Origin: Ophryocystis elektroscirrha
Lineage: Eukaryota > Apicomplexa > Conoidasida > Neogregarinorida > Ophryocystidae
Length of the DNA: 64,000 nucleotides
Reading direction: 5' to 3'
Assembly (NCBI GenBank): GCA_030141585.1
Contig: JAQIFP010000016.1
Coordinates: forward strand, 1-64,000
How positions within the stretch are numbered: the first letter of the stretch is position 1; every line of letters starts with the position of its first letter. The notes beneath the pieces are model-generated. The model was not told the DNA's origin. It was given only the letters and a program-made list of their open reading frames with translations, and searched no databases. The position numbers and the translations under genes are program-made. This document shows positions 23,007-39,539 of this stretch, piece after piece.

Positions 23007-24417
23007 ATGGCTGATAGACGATACGATAGTGGTGATTCGCTTGGTCAAGATGACGCAAATACCGGCCATACTATGCGCGATCATTCTGTATCTCCGGGTC
23101 GTGGAGGAATGTCAAGGGTATATATTACTTATAACTTATGCTTCTTTTATAGAGTAGCAGACCTCCACCTGCTGGACGTGTATACGTTGGAAATCTTCCC
23201 GTAAGATTACTTAGTACATATAAAAATGATATGCATACTAGAATATATATAAAGTTAAACGGTTTTTTCTAGATTTACTATGGAACAAATTATTTTAATA
23301 AAATATAATTGGTTTTTTTTTTTGCAGAACAACGCGGATAAAAAATTAGTAGAGGATTTATTTACAAAGTTTGGTCGCATAGTGGAAATATCCGTGAAGC
23401 GAACGATAAGTGGAAGTCCTTTTGCCTTTGTTGAATTTGAAGATGCAAGAGATGCTCAAGACGCCATTCAAGGTATTTGGATTGGACGGAGAATCGCCTC
23501 CTGTGCCTCTTTGGATCATCTGTTGGTCTGTAGAACGTGACGGTTATAAAATCGATGGATGTGTCCTTCGAGTTGAAGTTCCTTTTGCTGCCAGGTCTGG
23601 ACCACGCGGACAAAACACACGTAAGTCCACATATACGCAATTTGTTATTTGTACATAAATGTTGGTTGGTTTTTTTTTTCTTTTTTTTTTTACTATAACC
23701 TGATTATTTGATAATAGGCGGTCGTGCTGGTCCCCCTCGACGAGCTGACTTCCGAGTTTGTGTGCGTGGATTACCTCCAAGCGGTAGCTGGCAAGATTTA
23801 AAAGACCACATGCGAGAAGCTGGAGACTGTGTATACGGTAATTTGTGTTTAAATAGTCAACCTCCAAATCAAAAACTGGTCACATGATTCTTGATAGCTG
23901 ATGTATTTCGCGACGGAACTGGCGTTGTGGAATTTGCTCGCCGTGAGGACATGGACTATGCTATTAGGCATTTTGATAACTCTAAATTTAGATCACATGA
24001 AGTAATATATACTCATTTATATATTGAATATATATCAATTATATATAATTATATTAAATTATATATAAATATACATAGTTATATATTTATATATATATTG
24101 ATATATACATAATTATAAATTTATATATATATATTAATATATAATTTATTAATTAATATAATTTTTTATAGGGTGAAACAAGTAGAATTAGTGTGACTCG
24201 AATGGAAAATGAAGATTTCCGATATTCGCGATATGATTCAAGGCGATCTCCGGATAGTCGTGGTGGACGACATTATAGAGGAAGATCGCCTTACGATTAT
24301 CATCGCGATTATCGTAGAGAAGATTACCGTGGACGCTCTTATAGCGCTCCTAGGTATAATAGACGTTCAGATTCTAGAACAAGATCACGTTCTAGAAGTT
24401 ATCGTAGACATCGTTAG
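23007..24417 (+). CDS. SR splicing factor, SRSF1 (ASF/SF2)-like
   Basis: A multi-exon gene for a two-RRM SR protein. RRM1: RVYVGNLP, split by an intron, then [19 protein letters not shown] and [16 protein letters not shown], joining ERDGYKIDG after an intron of about 65 nt. The second RRM carries [15 protein letters not shown], the SWQDLKDHM signature of the SRSF1 pseudo-RRM, followed by [18 protein letters not shown]. The C-terminus is Arg/Ser-rich and ends [11 protein letters not shown]. Such proteins bind exonic enhancers and help define short exons. The start at 23007 (MADRRYDSG) is the first ATG; an in-frame TTG precedes it. An AT-repeat intron lies at about 24003-24171. Confidence 0.92.
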
Positions 24418-24630
24418 TTTTTTTTTTTAAATATGACTCATGTGTATGTCGAAATTTAAGATGTTCTTATTCTAAACAACGATGTTTAAATAAAAAGATA
24501 TTTCCACTAAAATTATATTGTACCAACTAATCCTGTAAAAACAGTTATTATGTGAATAAACATAGTTAAAATCTAATTATATAATAGATGCTAGTAGTTA
24601 GTGTAATCGTAATGTATAAATAAATAAATA

Positions 24631-25716
24631 ATGACATACTTGGGTTCGGAACCAGCTGAACTGCTTATGCTACGTGCCCGTTTATGTGGTATAAATACAG
24701 ATGCTCAAACTATTCAAGAATTATCGGCACGAATGAGAACTTCAATAGACGAAAATATACAAAATATGATGATACAAATATGGGCAACAAATATACACGA
24801 ATCGAAGCATGATTATGATCGCTTATTAGCATTATTTTATTTAGCAAATGATGTTATACAATTGTTAAAAGGAAGTTTTAACAGTTTACATTATCGCTAT
24901 AGATTCTTGAAGCCTATAGGTGAAGCCATATTTTTGATACGCACTACTTGCCCTGAATTATTACCCAAGATACTTCGCATATATAATATTTTAAAGGAAC
25001 GTAATATATTTGACCCACAAACACTACACTATTTATATTCCATTATACAAACTCAGGATATACAATTAATACAAACGAATATTCTTCCTAAATTTATTCA
25101 GCATATTTCTCCTAATAATATTCCTCAGTTAATTTCTAAGCATAAAATGACAATAAATAATACTCCAACTACCGTCGCTTCTAATCTACCTACAATTATT
25201 TTGCATAATACCACACCTACTCCTTCAATTGACGTTTACTTAAAAGTCATAAACAACAAATATAATCAGTTTAACAGACCCAAACAACCTCAAGTTATTT
25301 TTAATATGGATGCCGAATTAATAATACGGATCCAAAATTATAAAATACCACCTTCCGCTAAAGTTTTGCCAATAGAAGCTAAATGGATCGAAGAATACAA
25401 AAAATTATTAGAAAATTATAAAGAATTAATAAATAATATAAACTCCAAAATAGATAGACGCCAAAAAGAAGAAGAAGCTAGTAGGTATACTATCGGATTA
25501 AAAAATAAAGTTTGTGCTTCATCTGAAAAAATATTATTTTTATACAAAAAAGAATGGGCTCTACGTATAAAACAACAAATTTTTGATAGAGCCAAATTTT
25601 GGCATTTATTTAGTTTGATGGAACCTTTGGTTGAAAGATGGGATTATTTGAATAATCTCTTGATAACTGTAGAAACTGAACTTAAGAGACGAAATTCCGA
25701 TGTTAAAAATATTTAA
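24631..25716 (+). CDS. CID-domain protein, RPRD/Rtt103-like (RNA polymerase II CTD binding)
   Basis: A single-exon gene of 361 residues. Residues about 20-150 form a helical CTD-interacting domain; the hallmark LLALFYLANDVIQ matches the LFYLANDVIQ helix of RPRD1, Rtt103 and Pcf11 relatives. The middle is Asn/Thr/Pro-rich. The C-terminal third (from about residue 230) is predicted coiled coil with many Lys, Glu and Leu, as in RPRD1. Family members bind the phosphorylated C-terminal repeat of RNA polymerase II in termination and phosphatase recruitment. It has no intron, in contrast to both neighbours. Confidence 0.8.
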   Translation: MTYLGSEPAELLMLRARLCGINTDAQTIQELSARMRTSIDENIQNMMIQIWATNIHESKHDYDRLLALFYLANDVIQLLKGSFNSLHYRYRFLKPIGEAIFLIRTTCPELLPKILRIYNILKERNIFDPQTLHYLYSIIQTQDIQLIQTNILPKFIQHISPNNIPQLISKHKMTINNTPTTVASNLPTIILHNTTPTPSIDVYLKVINNKYNQFNRPKQPQVIFNMDAELIIRIQNYKIPPSAKVLPIEAKWIEEYKKLLENYKELINNINSKIDRRQKEEEASRYTIGLKNKVCASSEKILFLYKKEWALRIKQQIFDRAKFWHLFSLMEPLVERWDYLNNLLITVETELKRRNSDVKNI

Positions 25717-25947
25717 TTTTATGACAATATTACATTTTTGACTTAATTGGTTAATGTTTTATTTTTAAAACTACAATTAATGTATATCAATCTACGAGTT
25801 AACGATAAAATAAAAAAAAAAACTATTTTATTTTTTTCTTAACTATTTTTCATCAAAATCGTAATTAATTTTTAAAATCAAGTTTGTTTATGTCGCTTAA
25901 AAAAGACATATTGTTTTGTTAGTAACGTTTACATAGTCGTTTTAAAT

Positions 25948-26758
25948 ATGGGAAAAATTTTTAATAAATTTTTAAGAAACCATCAGAATTCAAAATTCTA
26001 TCAATACGCGCTTCATTCGTTGTCTTTTTCATATATAGTACTTTTATGGCAGCATAATTTGAATTTTAAGAAAACTAGCAAACACATACAATATGTATGG
26101 TATAGAAGTTTGAATATTTTGAAAACACCATTTATTTTTTCCCCATATAATGACAAGGTATATATATATAGATTTCTATATGTGCATAAAGTCATAGTTA
26201 TAATCATTTAATATGCAGACTACGTTACCAACAAACCTATACAATTCAATGTATGAATTATTCATTAAGACAGAAATTGAGAAAAGTAATACTGATAATA
26301 ATTCTAGGCATGTTAGAGGAAGGGTTTACCAAACATGATATATACCAGTTGCTAGAATATGTAATTATTGTACATACATCCTTGATTAGCTAGAAATCTC
26401 TCCCGAGGTTATATCCAAAATTTGCAACATACCGCAGCTATTCAAATTAAGTGACATAATGCATATTTTTGAAAAAATATTTGAAGAATATAAAGAAAGA
26501 AATGAGTAACTTTTTATGAATATCTATATATACTACAGAGATATGATTAATCGCTTAACAACAAAGCTAAAACTTATCTCGAATGACAATCACCCTGTTT
26601 TAAAGTAATTTTGAGTTTAATTTTATATTATAATAAAAAATTTAGATAAATAAGTACTATTTTAAAAATTATACACAAATTATTGTATACCTTTATCTTA
26701 ATATATGTGTAAACTAAAAATTTTTTTTTTTTTTTTTTTCAGGAGAACAGTGCCTTAA
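25948..26758 (+). CDS. Unknown protein, small helical
   Basis: I do not recognise the family. Exon 1 (25948-26157) starts MGKIFNKFLRNHQNSKFY and is followed by TTLPTNLYNSMYELFIKTEIEK from 26219. Later exons read GFTKHDIYQLLEY, LEISPEVISKICNIPQL and DMINRLTTKLKLISND, and a last short exon at 26743 adds RTVP before the stop. Intron sizes include about 22, 29 and 33 nt, and the last is longer with a T-rich tract before AG. The product is predicted helical, basic and without membrane segments. The 22-nt intron after EIEK is shorter than any other here and is the weakest join. Confidence 0.5.
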
Positions 26759-26911
26759 TTATCAATATTCAAAGTTGCAGTAAAATAATATATAAATCAT
26801 AAGTTTAAGTTTTTTACAATAAAAAATTATTATATATTTATACAATTTTAATCATGTAAAATTGAGAAAATCTTCAAAGTAAATTATTTATGTTTATTTT
26901 GCTGGAACATT

Positions 26912-28649
26912 TTACTCTGGAGCAACTATAGTTTTTTTTTCAGTAAAGAATCCCGGTTCTTTTTCAACATTTAAATAAACCATTGAGTTGCCTCTAGAAG
27001 CAAATGATTTGAGTTGCTCGAAAGGAGAAGCAACATTTATGCCACTCTATGAACAGAATTATACATATATATATATAGTTACCGCTGCCATTTCAGCATC
27101 TGTCATTTTCTTTGTAGATTTTGTAAAGTCTTGTATTCCACAAATGTTAGCTAAAGGTTTTTCAGGTACTTCATTTTCTAAGTTATTCATATAAGCTTCC
27201 AAAACAGCTTTGTTAAAGAAAGCGTCTACAGCTACAGGTCTTTCTATGGTACGTGTAACTGGTATAGCTACTGGTACTTCCACATATCTGAAGTGATGAA
27301 TAAATTATTTATATGAGAGCATTTTTCATTTATATTATGCAAAATCATGTAATAAATAATTACTATAGAAAATCGTAGCGTATATATAATCACACCCCAT
27401 ATATATTTAAAAACGGATTATTACCAAATTTTAATACTGTAATAATTACAATATTACCCAAAAATTATTTTATTTATAATAAATTTATAAGTTACCTCGG
27501 TCTAAGTCTTGGACAAATAAACTCTTGAACAACGTGAAGCTCGACAGGAATAGGCACGTTTCTATCCACAAAAACCTCAACTGGAACCGGTTTGTAATGC
27601 GCAAGAGGTATTTCAACAGGTTTAGGAACGTGTTTATATTGCGGTTCAAGAACGTTTCTGTACACGTGCTAAAAGTCATGAATAATTCAATAGAGACTTT
27701 TTACTTGAACATAAGGAATCTCAATAACTTCATCAACAGGTCTTCCGGATACGTCATCAAGCTCTTCAGGACCTTTCTTGAAGTTCGAGTCCTCCATTCT
27801 TTTTCGGAATGTCGAGTCTCCTTCTGAAGTAGATTTCTTTGTTGTTTTCGAAACTTTCTTCGTTTTTTGCGTAACTCCATCCTTCTCCATAATTGGTTGG
27901 CTTTTATCATCGAAAAGAGGAACCTCTTCGTAATCTTGATCGTCATCAGACTGCGTGTCATGACAAGCATTTGCTGGATAGTATGCTTGCGATTTTAGGT
28001 GTACTTTCTCTTTCAATATCTGAAATTTATAAAATAAATATTGCAATTTGATTATTTTTAATAATTAATCATAACTCGATAAATTTGATACCATTTCAAA
28101 CTCCTCTTCGGGAATTTCGACGATTTCTTCTTTAATAGTTCTTTTGGGAATCGGAATGATGCGTTCTTGAAGTAAGTATCTTGGTTTCTCCACTAAAATC
28201 TCTTTTTCCGTTACAACGGGAACTTCAACCACTCGATCTATGACGTGTACTTGAGGCACTTCAACTTTTTTTTCTTCCGCTACATATTTGGGTATTTCGA
28301 TGACACGCTCAGTAACGTTAGTTCTGGGAAACGGAACTGGTCTGATCGCTTTTCTTTTTTCGGAGACAGTCTCTATTCTCTCAACATATTGAACGTGAGG
28401 AACTTCTGTGACTGTTTCGACGACAGCTGGTTTAGCCACAAATACATCTCTATACTGAAAAAAAAAAAGAGAATAAAAATATAAAAAAAATATTACTCTG
28501 GCGTCTGGTTGAGCATCAATTTTATGAATTCCCATTTCCTCCATTTGCTGCTCAGAAATTTGGTTCAGTACACTGAATCCTTGAGATTCAAGGTCTCGAA
28601 CCACGTCTCTAATTGGTGTACGGGAATTATTTTGCTGGTTAGTATTCAT
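26912..28649 (-). CDS. Alveolin (inner membrane complex protein)
   Basis: Six exons (28649-28497, 28454-28092, 28019-27705, 27668-27496, 27287-27083, 27046-26912) join in phase to about 447 residues. The centre is made of Val/Pro/Glu/Lys-rich repeats such as EVPHVQYVERI, ERVIEIPKYV, VIDRVVEVPVV and KPVEIPLAHYKPVPVEV, the EKIVEVP-type articulin/alveolin repeat. These proteins form the filament network under the alveolar sacs of apicomplexans and other alveolates. A Lys/Ser-rich stretch (KKVSKTTKKST) interrupts the repeats. There is no signal peptide. It is divergent from a second alveolin, their start codons 134 bases apart. Confidence 0.93.
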
Positions 28650-28783
28650 TCTCGTGAAGCATGCAAAAATGTGGTTCTATTTTTTAACGTGCACCAGATT
28701 CCGCACGTATTGCATCCACAATTATTTTAAATATTTGAAGATAAGATCCACTAATATTTTGTATCTTCATTATTATTAAAAAA
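28650..28783. promoter_or_regulatory. Shared divergent region between two alveolin genes
   Basis: The 134 bases between the two alveolin start codons must hold the promoters and 5' leaders of both. No named element is recognisable, but co-regulation of two pellicle genes is a reasonable inference from the layout. Confidence 0.45.
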
Positions 28784-31280
28784 ATGACCGATAAGCAGAA
28801 AGATGACAACTTGGACATCCGCTCTTTACTTCAGCCAGGAACTATTATTCCTTCAGATAAATATCCCAATGGGAGAACAATTATTTTGAAAGATAACCCT
28901 TTGCCTCAGGAACCTATTTTCAAAGGAGAAGAAATTAGAAAAGACTGGGTATTATTTATTAATAAATTACAATAAAAATGTGTTTTATTTTGGTTTGCAA
29001 TTATTTACACATATATATATATTTATATATATATATATAAATCTTCGTACACACATATAAAATATTTAAGTATTATTGTTACTAAACACATATATGTATA
29101 TATATATAGCCCTCCTAACGTTTTGAAGACATATACTTATGTGCACATCTGCAATATTATACTTATATATAAGAAAGTAAATATTTTTGTCAACATCCTC
29201 ATATATAAATTACTTATAGTATGCATAGATTATTATATTATTAAATTTTGTACGCATTAACATTATATATGAAAGCCACAATTTAAAAAAACAAGGAATC
29301 TTTTTAATTATGTATATAGACAACTTGTATACTTGTAGTATAACAGTGATTTTTGTTATTGAAAATAAAGCATTTTGTACATAATGCGTTTCCAATATAT
29401 CTTTAAATATATAAAAAGCATATGAGTTCATATGTTTACGTATATATGCCCGTATTTATTATAAATAATAAAATTTACTCAAAAAGATGATAAAAATAAA
29501 AAAAAAAAATACTTTGTCTATAAAGGGTTTTTTTTTCTATTATAATTGGGATATTTAAGGGTTTATAAATAATAACGCATTTTTGTAGGAATACGTTACC
29601 GCTGCACGTCCTATAGAGTTGCATGAAAGAATATATGAAATACCAACAGAGCGTGTTGTTCAAACGGTGGTTCCAAAGGTGCAAGTTCGCGAAATTGTAA
29701 AGCAAGTCCCTAAAGAGGAAATTGAGTACATAGACAAGCGGATTCCTTTAGAGCATGAGCATGTGATAGACAAATACGTAGAGGTTCCTGTCGCAGAAGG
29801 AACAGAGACCAAATATGTTCCAAAAGTCGAAGTCTTGGAACGAACAATTGAGGTCAAAAAACCTACAAATAAAATAATAGAGAAACCCGTTGACGTTCCG
29901 CGCATAAAAGAAGTGGTTCGTTATGTGGAATCAGATACTAATGTCGAGCAAGTTATTCGCTATATTCCGAAAAAAGAGGGCGTCGAGCCAGATGAATACC
30001 TTAAATATTTTCAAGAAGGGAACGGTATATAAGGCTTTAAAACATAATATATATATATATTTTAGACGCTAATCTAGAAATTATGCAAAGAAGAGCAAGA
30101 CAAAACGTAAGCTAATATTTCCGTATTATTCTTTGTTTTGATTAATTAATAAATTTATTAATAAATTAAATAATTATCAAACTTCAGATTAAAAGCAATC
30201 GCATGGACCGTGTAGACCAGCTTCTTATTCCTAAAATTACTAAGACTGTGGAAGTTAACAAAGAAATACCAGTCAACGTAGTTGTGCCGCTGCCTTTCGT
30301 TGTTCCAAAGTACGTACTTTTCACTTTACGCATATTTTTGCGCACATATTTGCACAGTATATTTGCTAACTATTACCGTGTATTTTGTGCACTGTATGGA
30401 ATCGCAAATATGTGCATATTATTTTTGAAGCCAATAACTTACAGCGTCTCTGTGTAATAAAATACATTTAGACGTTTATTTTGCTTCAAAGTATTCAAAT
30501 ATATGCTTCAATTTTTATTAAATCTTCATTTATAGACCAATGGAAGTTCCGGTTGAAGTTCCTGTGATAAGATTTAGAGACCATTTTATTCCAGTGCCTG
30601 TACGAAGAAGAGTCATTCCTCGAATTATCTTCACAGACGAAGTTTTTGAAGTACAGTGTGTTAAGGAAAAACCAGTATTGGTTGTTGAAGATGAGTTCAA
30701 ACCTGTTCCTGTGAACGTTAAAATTCATCTCAAAGAGAAAGATATTCAAATTTCTCCAATGGATCCTGCCGAACTACCACAGTCGGATTTACATGCAATG
30801 TGGATGAGAGTCAACGCTGATTTATTATCCCAAGCACGCGAAGATGGAAGAGATATCAAACTGTACGAAGAAAATAAAGATAGTAATATTAAAACTGATC
30901 TTAATGATGTTGACTTGGGACCGGTTCCATTACATCCTGGACATCCTCTGATGATGACCTATCTTCAAAACCAATGGGCTCAAGTACCTACTACGCTGAC
31001 ACATAATTTATATACGCCTGAGTTTTTCAGATTACATGCTGGTACTTTAGATTCTATATTAAACCCACAACCACATCAAGTAAACATAACTGCTGAACAA
31101 GCAGCCGCTATTGGCCCATTACCAGAAGAAATAATTCCAAGTCCTTTCTCGGACATCGATACTTTCAAAAATCATCAACAATTACTTAAACAAAAGAATT
31201 ATCAACAGCAACAAAATTCTACTTATAAATTCCATGTTCCATTAACTGAACAAATACCACAACCGAAAATATATAATTAA
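28784..31280 (+). CDS. Alveolin (inner membrane complex protein)
   Basis: Five exons (28784-28948, 29589-30024, 30066-30106, 30188-30309, 30536-31280) join in phase to about 502 residues. Alveolin repeats include ERIYEIPTERVVQTVVPKV, IDKYVEVPVAEG, VEVLERTIEVKKP and a VPVEVPVIRFRDHFIPVPV block. The N-terminus (MTDKQKDDNLDIRSLLQPG) carries a short lead-in before the repeats. The last about 170 residues lack repeats and end in a Gln-rich tail. The first intron (640 bases) is AT-rich. Its role is the same as that of the neighbouring alveolin: subpellicular network, cell shape and gliding support. Confidence 0.93.
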
Positions 31281-31995
31281 AAAACAACATATTCATATAT
31301 TAGTTTTTTTATGACTTTTTTGTATGTTCATACAATCGAAAAAAAATTACTCTCTGGTTTTATGTTACGTTGAAATAAATTAAAAAAAAATAATAATATT
31401 ATCGTAACAAATTCTATTAATTTGAAAATATAAAAAAAAATATTAATGTTTCGCAAAAATTTATTGGATGAGTTTAAATATGCATTGGTGAATATTTTGA
31501 CTTCTTGAGAAATGCATTCAAATCAATCAAATAAAGGTTGCTTACAAAAAAAAATGATATAAATTTATATCAAATAATATCTAAAGTTTTGGTCAGACTA
31601 TTTTCTTATAATTTTTTTCCATTAACATATTTTTGCTTTTATTTTATTGTTTGTATTCATGCAACAACCAAAATTATTTAACCATGTTAAATTCAGCTCT
31701 TCTTAGATTGTATTAAGAAATCTTGATTAAAGTCGCAAACATTGCGATTACGTATAATAAATTGCACTACAGCAAAAATATCAAATAAATGAAAACGATA
31801 ATTAAAAGTTTTTGGTCATAAAAAGTAAAAAACATATTTAATAGATATATTTTAAATTGTATACTCAACCTACTAAAATATAACTTTAAGAAGTTATACA
31901 AAAAGTGTAAATTTTACATCATTGTAAATACAAAAAATTTTAGTTTTAATAAATTCAGATGGCTATTACCATCATAAAAAATTGTTCTAGAACGT
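31281..31995. other. Convergent intergenic region
   Basis: This 715-base stretch lies between the stop of the second alveolin (plus) and the stop of the oocyst-wall gene (minus). It is AT-rich and I find no credible reading frame, RNA gene or repeat in it; it should contain both 3' untranslated regions. Confidence 0.6.
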
Positions 31996-33069
31996 TTATT
32001 CGTGTTTCTCTTCTTTGTTCTTGCAATCTTTGCCATGGCAAGAATAGGTGATAGTGACTTCAACGTGAGGTTTGGTATAGATAGTCTTGGAGCAGGTTTT
32101 TCCGAATAAATGGAAATGTTCTGGGCAGACTAATTTAGGAACACTGTAGAGACCGCATTTATTTTCGAGTTCAACAGTTCCACTTGGGCAATATACTTCA
32201 GGTAAAACTTCTTTTTCTTTATAACATTCTTTGGTTTCCTCGTTGTAGTTGAATTCTTCTGGGCATACTGCTGATGCTCTGATTACTTTTTCTTCAAAAC
32301 CTCCTGGGCGGTTGATTGGAGCTATTAAAACATCAATTTGGCACATTTTTCCATCGAAAATTCCTTTGGCACAAATTGGACGTGCTGGTTCGGTAGTGAT
32401 ACGCTTACAAGTTTTAGCAATAATATATTCCTCAACAACTGGCTTTGGTATTTGTAATTCATATGCAACCTCTTCTTTTCCTGGAACCGGTGTTGGCGTT
32501 ACTTCTTTTTCTGATTTAACTGAAAGTTCTTTGAATTTTCTTTGTGGTGTGCAGTCGTATGTTTCTTCGAAGACACAGCTATGTCCTTTAAGTTTATACT
32601 CTTTAGGACAGACGTAGTCTGGCAATTCAGTTTTATACATGGCGCACTTATCTCCTTTAGGAATGGTTCCAGCAGGGCATATTGCTTTTCCTGGCAAGGC
32701 TACAGTGGTTACGCAGTATTCTTTAGAACGCAATACATATGTTTTGGGACATACGATTTCAGGGGAGGCTTTGATTGTTTTTACACAAAGGCCATGAGAA
32801 TCGGTAAATCCAATAGGACATTGAGTTTCCTTGCCAATATAAGCAACACATTTTCCCTCAATTAAATAACTTTTAGGAGGGCAAGTTATTTCAGGTGTCT
32901 CTGTAATAGTCTTAGCACACTCTTTGCCAATAGGAATAAAACCTTCTGGGCAGTGTTGTACTTGGTGCTTAGTTTCATCAATAACGTCTGGAAGATGAGA
33001 ACTTGCTGGGTCTGCAGAGGTTGCAGCGATATAAGCGACTGAAAGTAAAACGGCTATTTTAGAGATCAT
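31996..33069 (-). CDS. Oocyst-wall (COWP-type) cysteine-rich secreted protein
   Basis: An intronless gene of 357 residues starting with a hydrophobic leader (MISKIAVLLSVAYIAATSA). Cysteine modules follow at regular spacing: CPEGFIPIGKEC, CPPKSYLIEGKC, CPIGFTDSHGLC, CPAGTIPKGDKC and CPKEYKLKGHSC, up to EETYDCTP. After a linker rich in Lys, Val and Pro, a second block begins TCKRIT and continues CAKGIFDGKMCQIDVLIAPI to the C-terminus YSCHGKDC. This is the oocyst wall protein type I pattern. The EETYDCTP and GKMC marks are shared with the large paralogue at 15390-18626. The two genes lie 13 kb apart on opposite strands. Confidence 0.92.
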   Translation of the reverse strand: MISKIAVLLSVAYIAATSADPASSHLPDVIDETKHQVQHCPEGFIPIGKECAKTITETPEITCPPKSYLIEGKCVAYIGKETQCPIGFTDSHGLCVKTIKASPEIVCPKTYVLRSKEYCVTTVALPGKAICPAGTIPKGDKCAMYKTELPDYVCPKEYKLKGHSCVFEETYDCTPQRKFKELSVKSEKEVTPTPVPGKEEVAYELQIPKPVVEEYIIAKTCKRITTEPARPICAKGIFDGKMCQIDVLIAPINRPGGFEEKVIRASAVCPEEFNYNEETKECYKEKEVLPEVYCPSGTVELENKCGLYSVPKLVCPEHFHLFGKTCSKTIYTKPHVEVTITYSCHGKDCKNKEEKHE

Positions 33070-33384
33070 GATCTTTCAAACAATAGTTGGATGATATAAA
33101 CTGATAATTTCTTTGCTAAATACCGCTTCTACTCAATAAAAGCGCTTTAAGTACCTCGAAAATTCGAGTTACAAACAAATTTATTTGAAAGTTTTTTCAC
33201 ATTTTCTTGATAATAGTAACGAGTTTTAAAAATTTAAACTATAATACCATGATAAAATATAGTAAACAAACCGCTCAATATTTTGTTTTCACTAATTTTC
33301 TTTATTTTAAGATTTTGTTATTCATCAGCAGCGTCGACTCTGAAAAATACAAAATATTTAATATTTCACAATATTAAGAATTTT
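33070..33384. other. Intergenic, upstream of oocyst-wall gene
   Basis: The 315 bases hold the promoter side of the minus-strand oocyst-wall gene and the 3' end of the F-box-like gene. A possible last exon of the latter, VDAADE plus stop, lies near 33318-33337 after a CAG acceptor. No other feature is seen. Confidence 0.4.
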
Positions 33385-34278
33385 TTATCTTTTATAAATA
33401 TTTAAGAATAATCTTATCCAATTAAATAACAAAACTATCGAAAATCCAGTGTGATTAATTATTTGATCTGAATAAGATAATTTGTGAGCAGTAAATTCAA
33501 TGAAACGAGGGTGCAATTTGTTGACGCGACGACTTATTTTATTCCTTATTTCTGTTGATATGTAAAAATTTGAGTATTTCAAGTATGAAATATCTTTTAA
33601 TACATCCCAGCAATGCTCGTTCTTTTTCACTATAAATTTGATGATATTATTGATTTTTTTTAAATCACGCTTTGATTTATCAAATTCATAAAATATGTAC
33701 TGGACAACAAGTTTGAATGATTCAAGTATATGATTTCTTGAGACTGAATAGTATTTAACGCCTTGTACAGTAATTAATTTCAAATCTTTTCTATGTTATG
33801 ATAAATCATCAAACAATACCTACAAGAGTAAGTCGGAAGGAACCGTGTTTAAAATATCAAATGTAAGGATTAGTTTTTTGCTTATACTAATCATTTCTGG
33901 TCTTAGAAAATTTAAAAGCTGATTATACTCTGCTTCTTCCTTTTCCTTAATCGATTCATATATCGATTTATACATTCTTGACGATATATAGCTATCATCA
34001 TATAAGTACACATGTGATAAAGATTCACACTCTACTAGTCTTTCTGCTAATATGGCTTGTATTGTATTATAAAAATGTTCATTAATAGATTTGAGTCTTA
34101 ATAAATTATACAACGATAGGTAAACTAAAATATTCTTTAATAAAACTGGATGGCTAAATACTTCAATAACGGTCTCATATGTCATAGAATGCATGCAATC
34201 CACAGTATCATGATTCTTGATAAAATTTATAATTAATGTTGAAATGAAATAAATTATAACAATTCTATAATGTTTCAA
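33385..34278 (-). CDS. Unknown protein with F-box-like N-terminal segment
   Basis: Two exons join through a 33-nt intron (near 33789-33821) so that SDLLL continues KDLKLITVQGVKYYS. Without this splice the first part stops at once. A segment HPVLLKNILVYLSLYNLLRLKSI..HFYN resembles an F-box (hydrophobic, two-helix, LxxLLxL pattern), but the match is weak. The first about 28 residues are hydrophobic, so translation may start at a later Met (MHSMTYET). The rest is Lys/Ile-rich and not recognised. The true 3' end may be a short further exon. The stop codon of SelO lies 38 bases upstream on the same strand. Confidence 0.45.
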
Positions 34279-34316
34279 TTATAAGAACAAAAAAATTTAT
34301 TCAAAAGAAAAAAAAA

Positions 34317-38667
<4,351 letters not shown>

Positions 38668-38947
38668 AGTTACTTCGTACCTGACATGTAAAATATTGCT
38701 TTAAGTATGCATCTCGCTTTATAGTATGTATTATTTATTTTTTTTTTTGGGTTAATTCGAGCAGGTAAGCAAAATTTTTACACTTATTCTAATATTATTA
38801 TTAATAGCTAGCCAGTTATAACATTCAATTATTTATTAAAATGTACTAAGCTCCCTTTCATCACTAAATAAAAGTTTCTACATGAAAATCTTCATTTTCA
38901 TCTTATTTTTTTAGAATAAGTCGTGACAATGTTATAAAATGCGTTAA

Positions 38948-39483
38948 ATGTCCAATACATCATCGGAAAAAGTTCAACATATAATATCTCGCATAAATTT
39001 TATTAAAAATAAATTGTCTGAACTTTCCGACTTCAAGTGATATACAATTAAAATATAGTTAAGCTACAGAATTGAGCGTAATAAAGACACATATAAAAAT
39101 GATGGAAACCACAATTTAAATAATGTATATCCTAAGGCAAATCTTCTTGAAAAAACTAATACTAAACTTCATAAGATATATAACAGTTACTTATCATTTT
39201 ATGCATATATATACATACAGGCGTCCGTAACAATTCTTTGGACATTTTATCAGTCAATTCTAGCAATCAAGCTATTTCAGTCGCAGTAGGGATCTTTCAA
39301 TTTGATTTAATCATTTTTAGCTTCTAGCATGTGAATTAATGCAGGTGAAAAAAATAGCGGTATGGCTTTTTCTGTAAAATAATAATCAAAAATAATTTGT
39401 GCACGTACCCTTAATTGCAATGTGTACTTTACATATCTTCACAACTAACGCAAATAAGCAAATATGGATACTGGACTATAATT

Positions 39484-39539
<56 letters not shown>

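Noticed and set aside
29660..29905. 81-codon minus-strand Thr/Ser-rich frame
   Set aside because: Antisense to an alveolin exon with strong family repeats on the plus strand.
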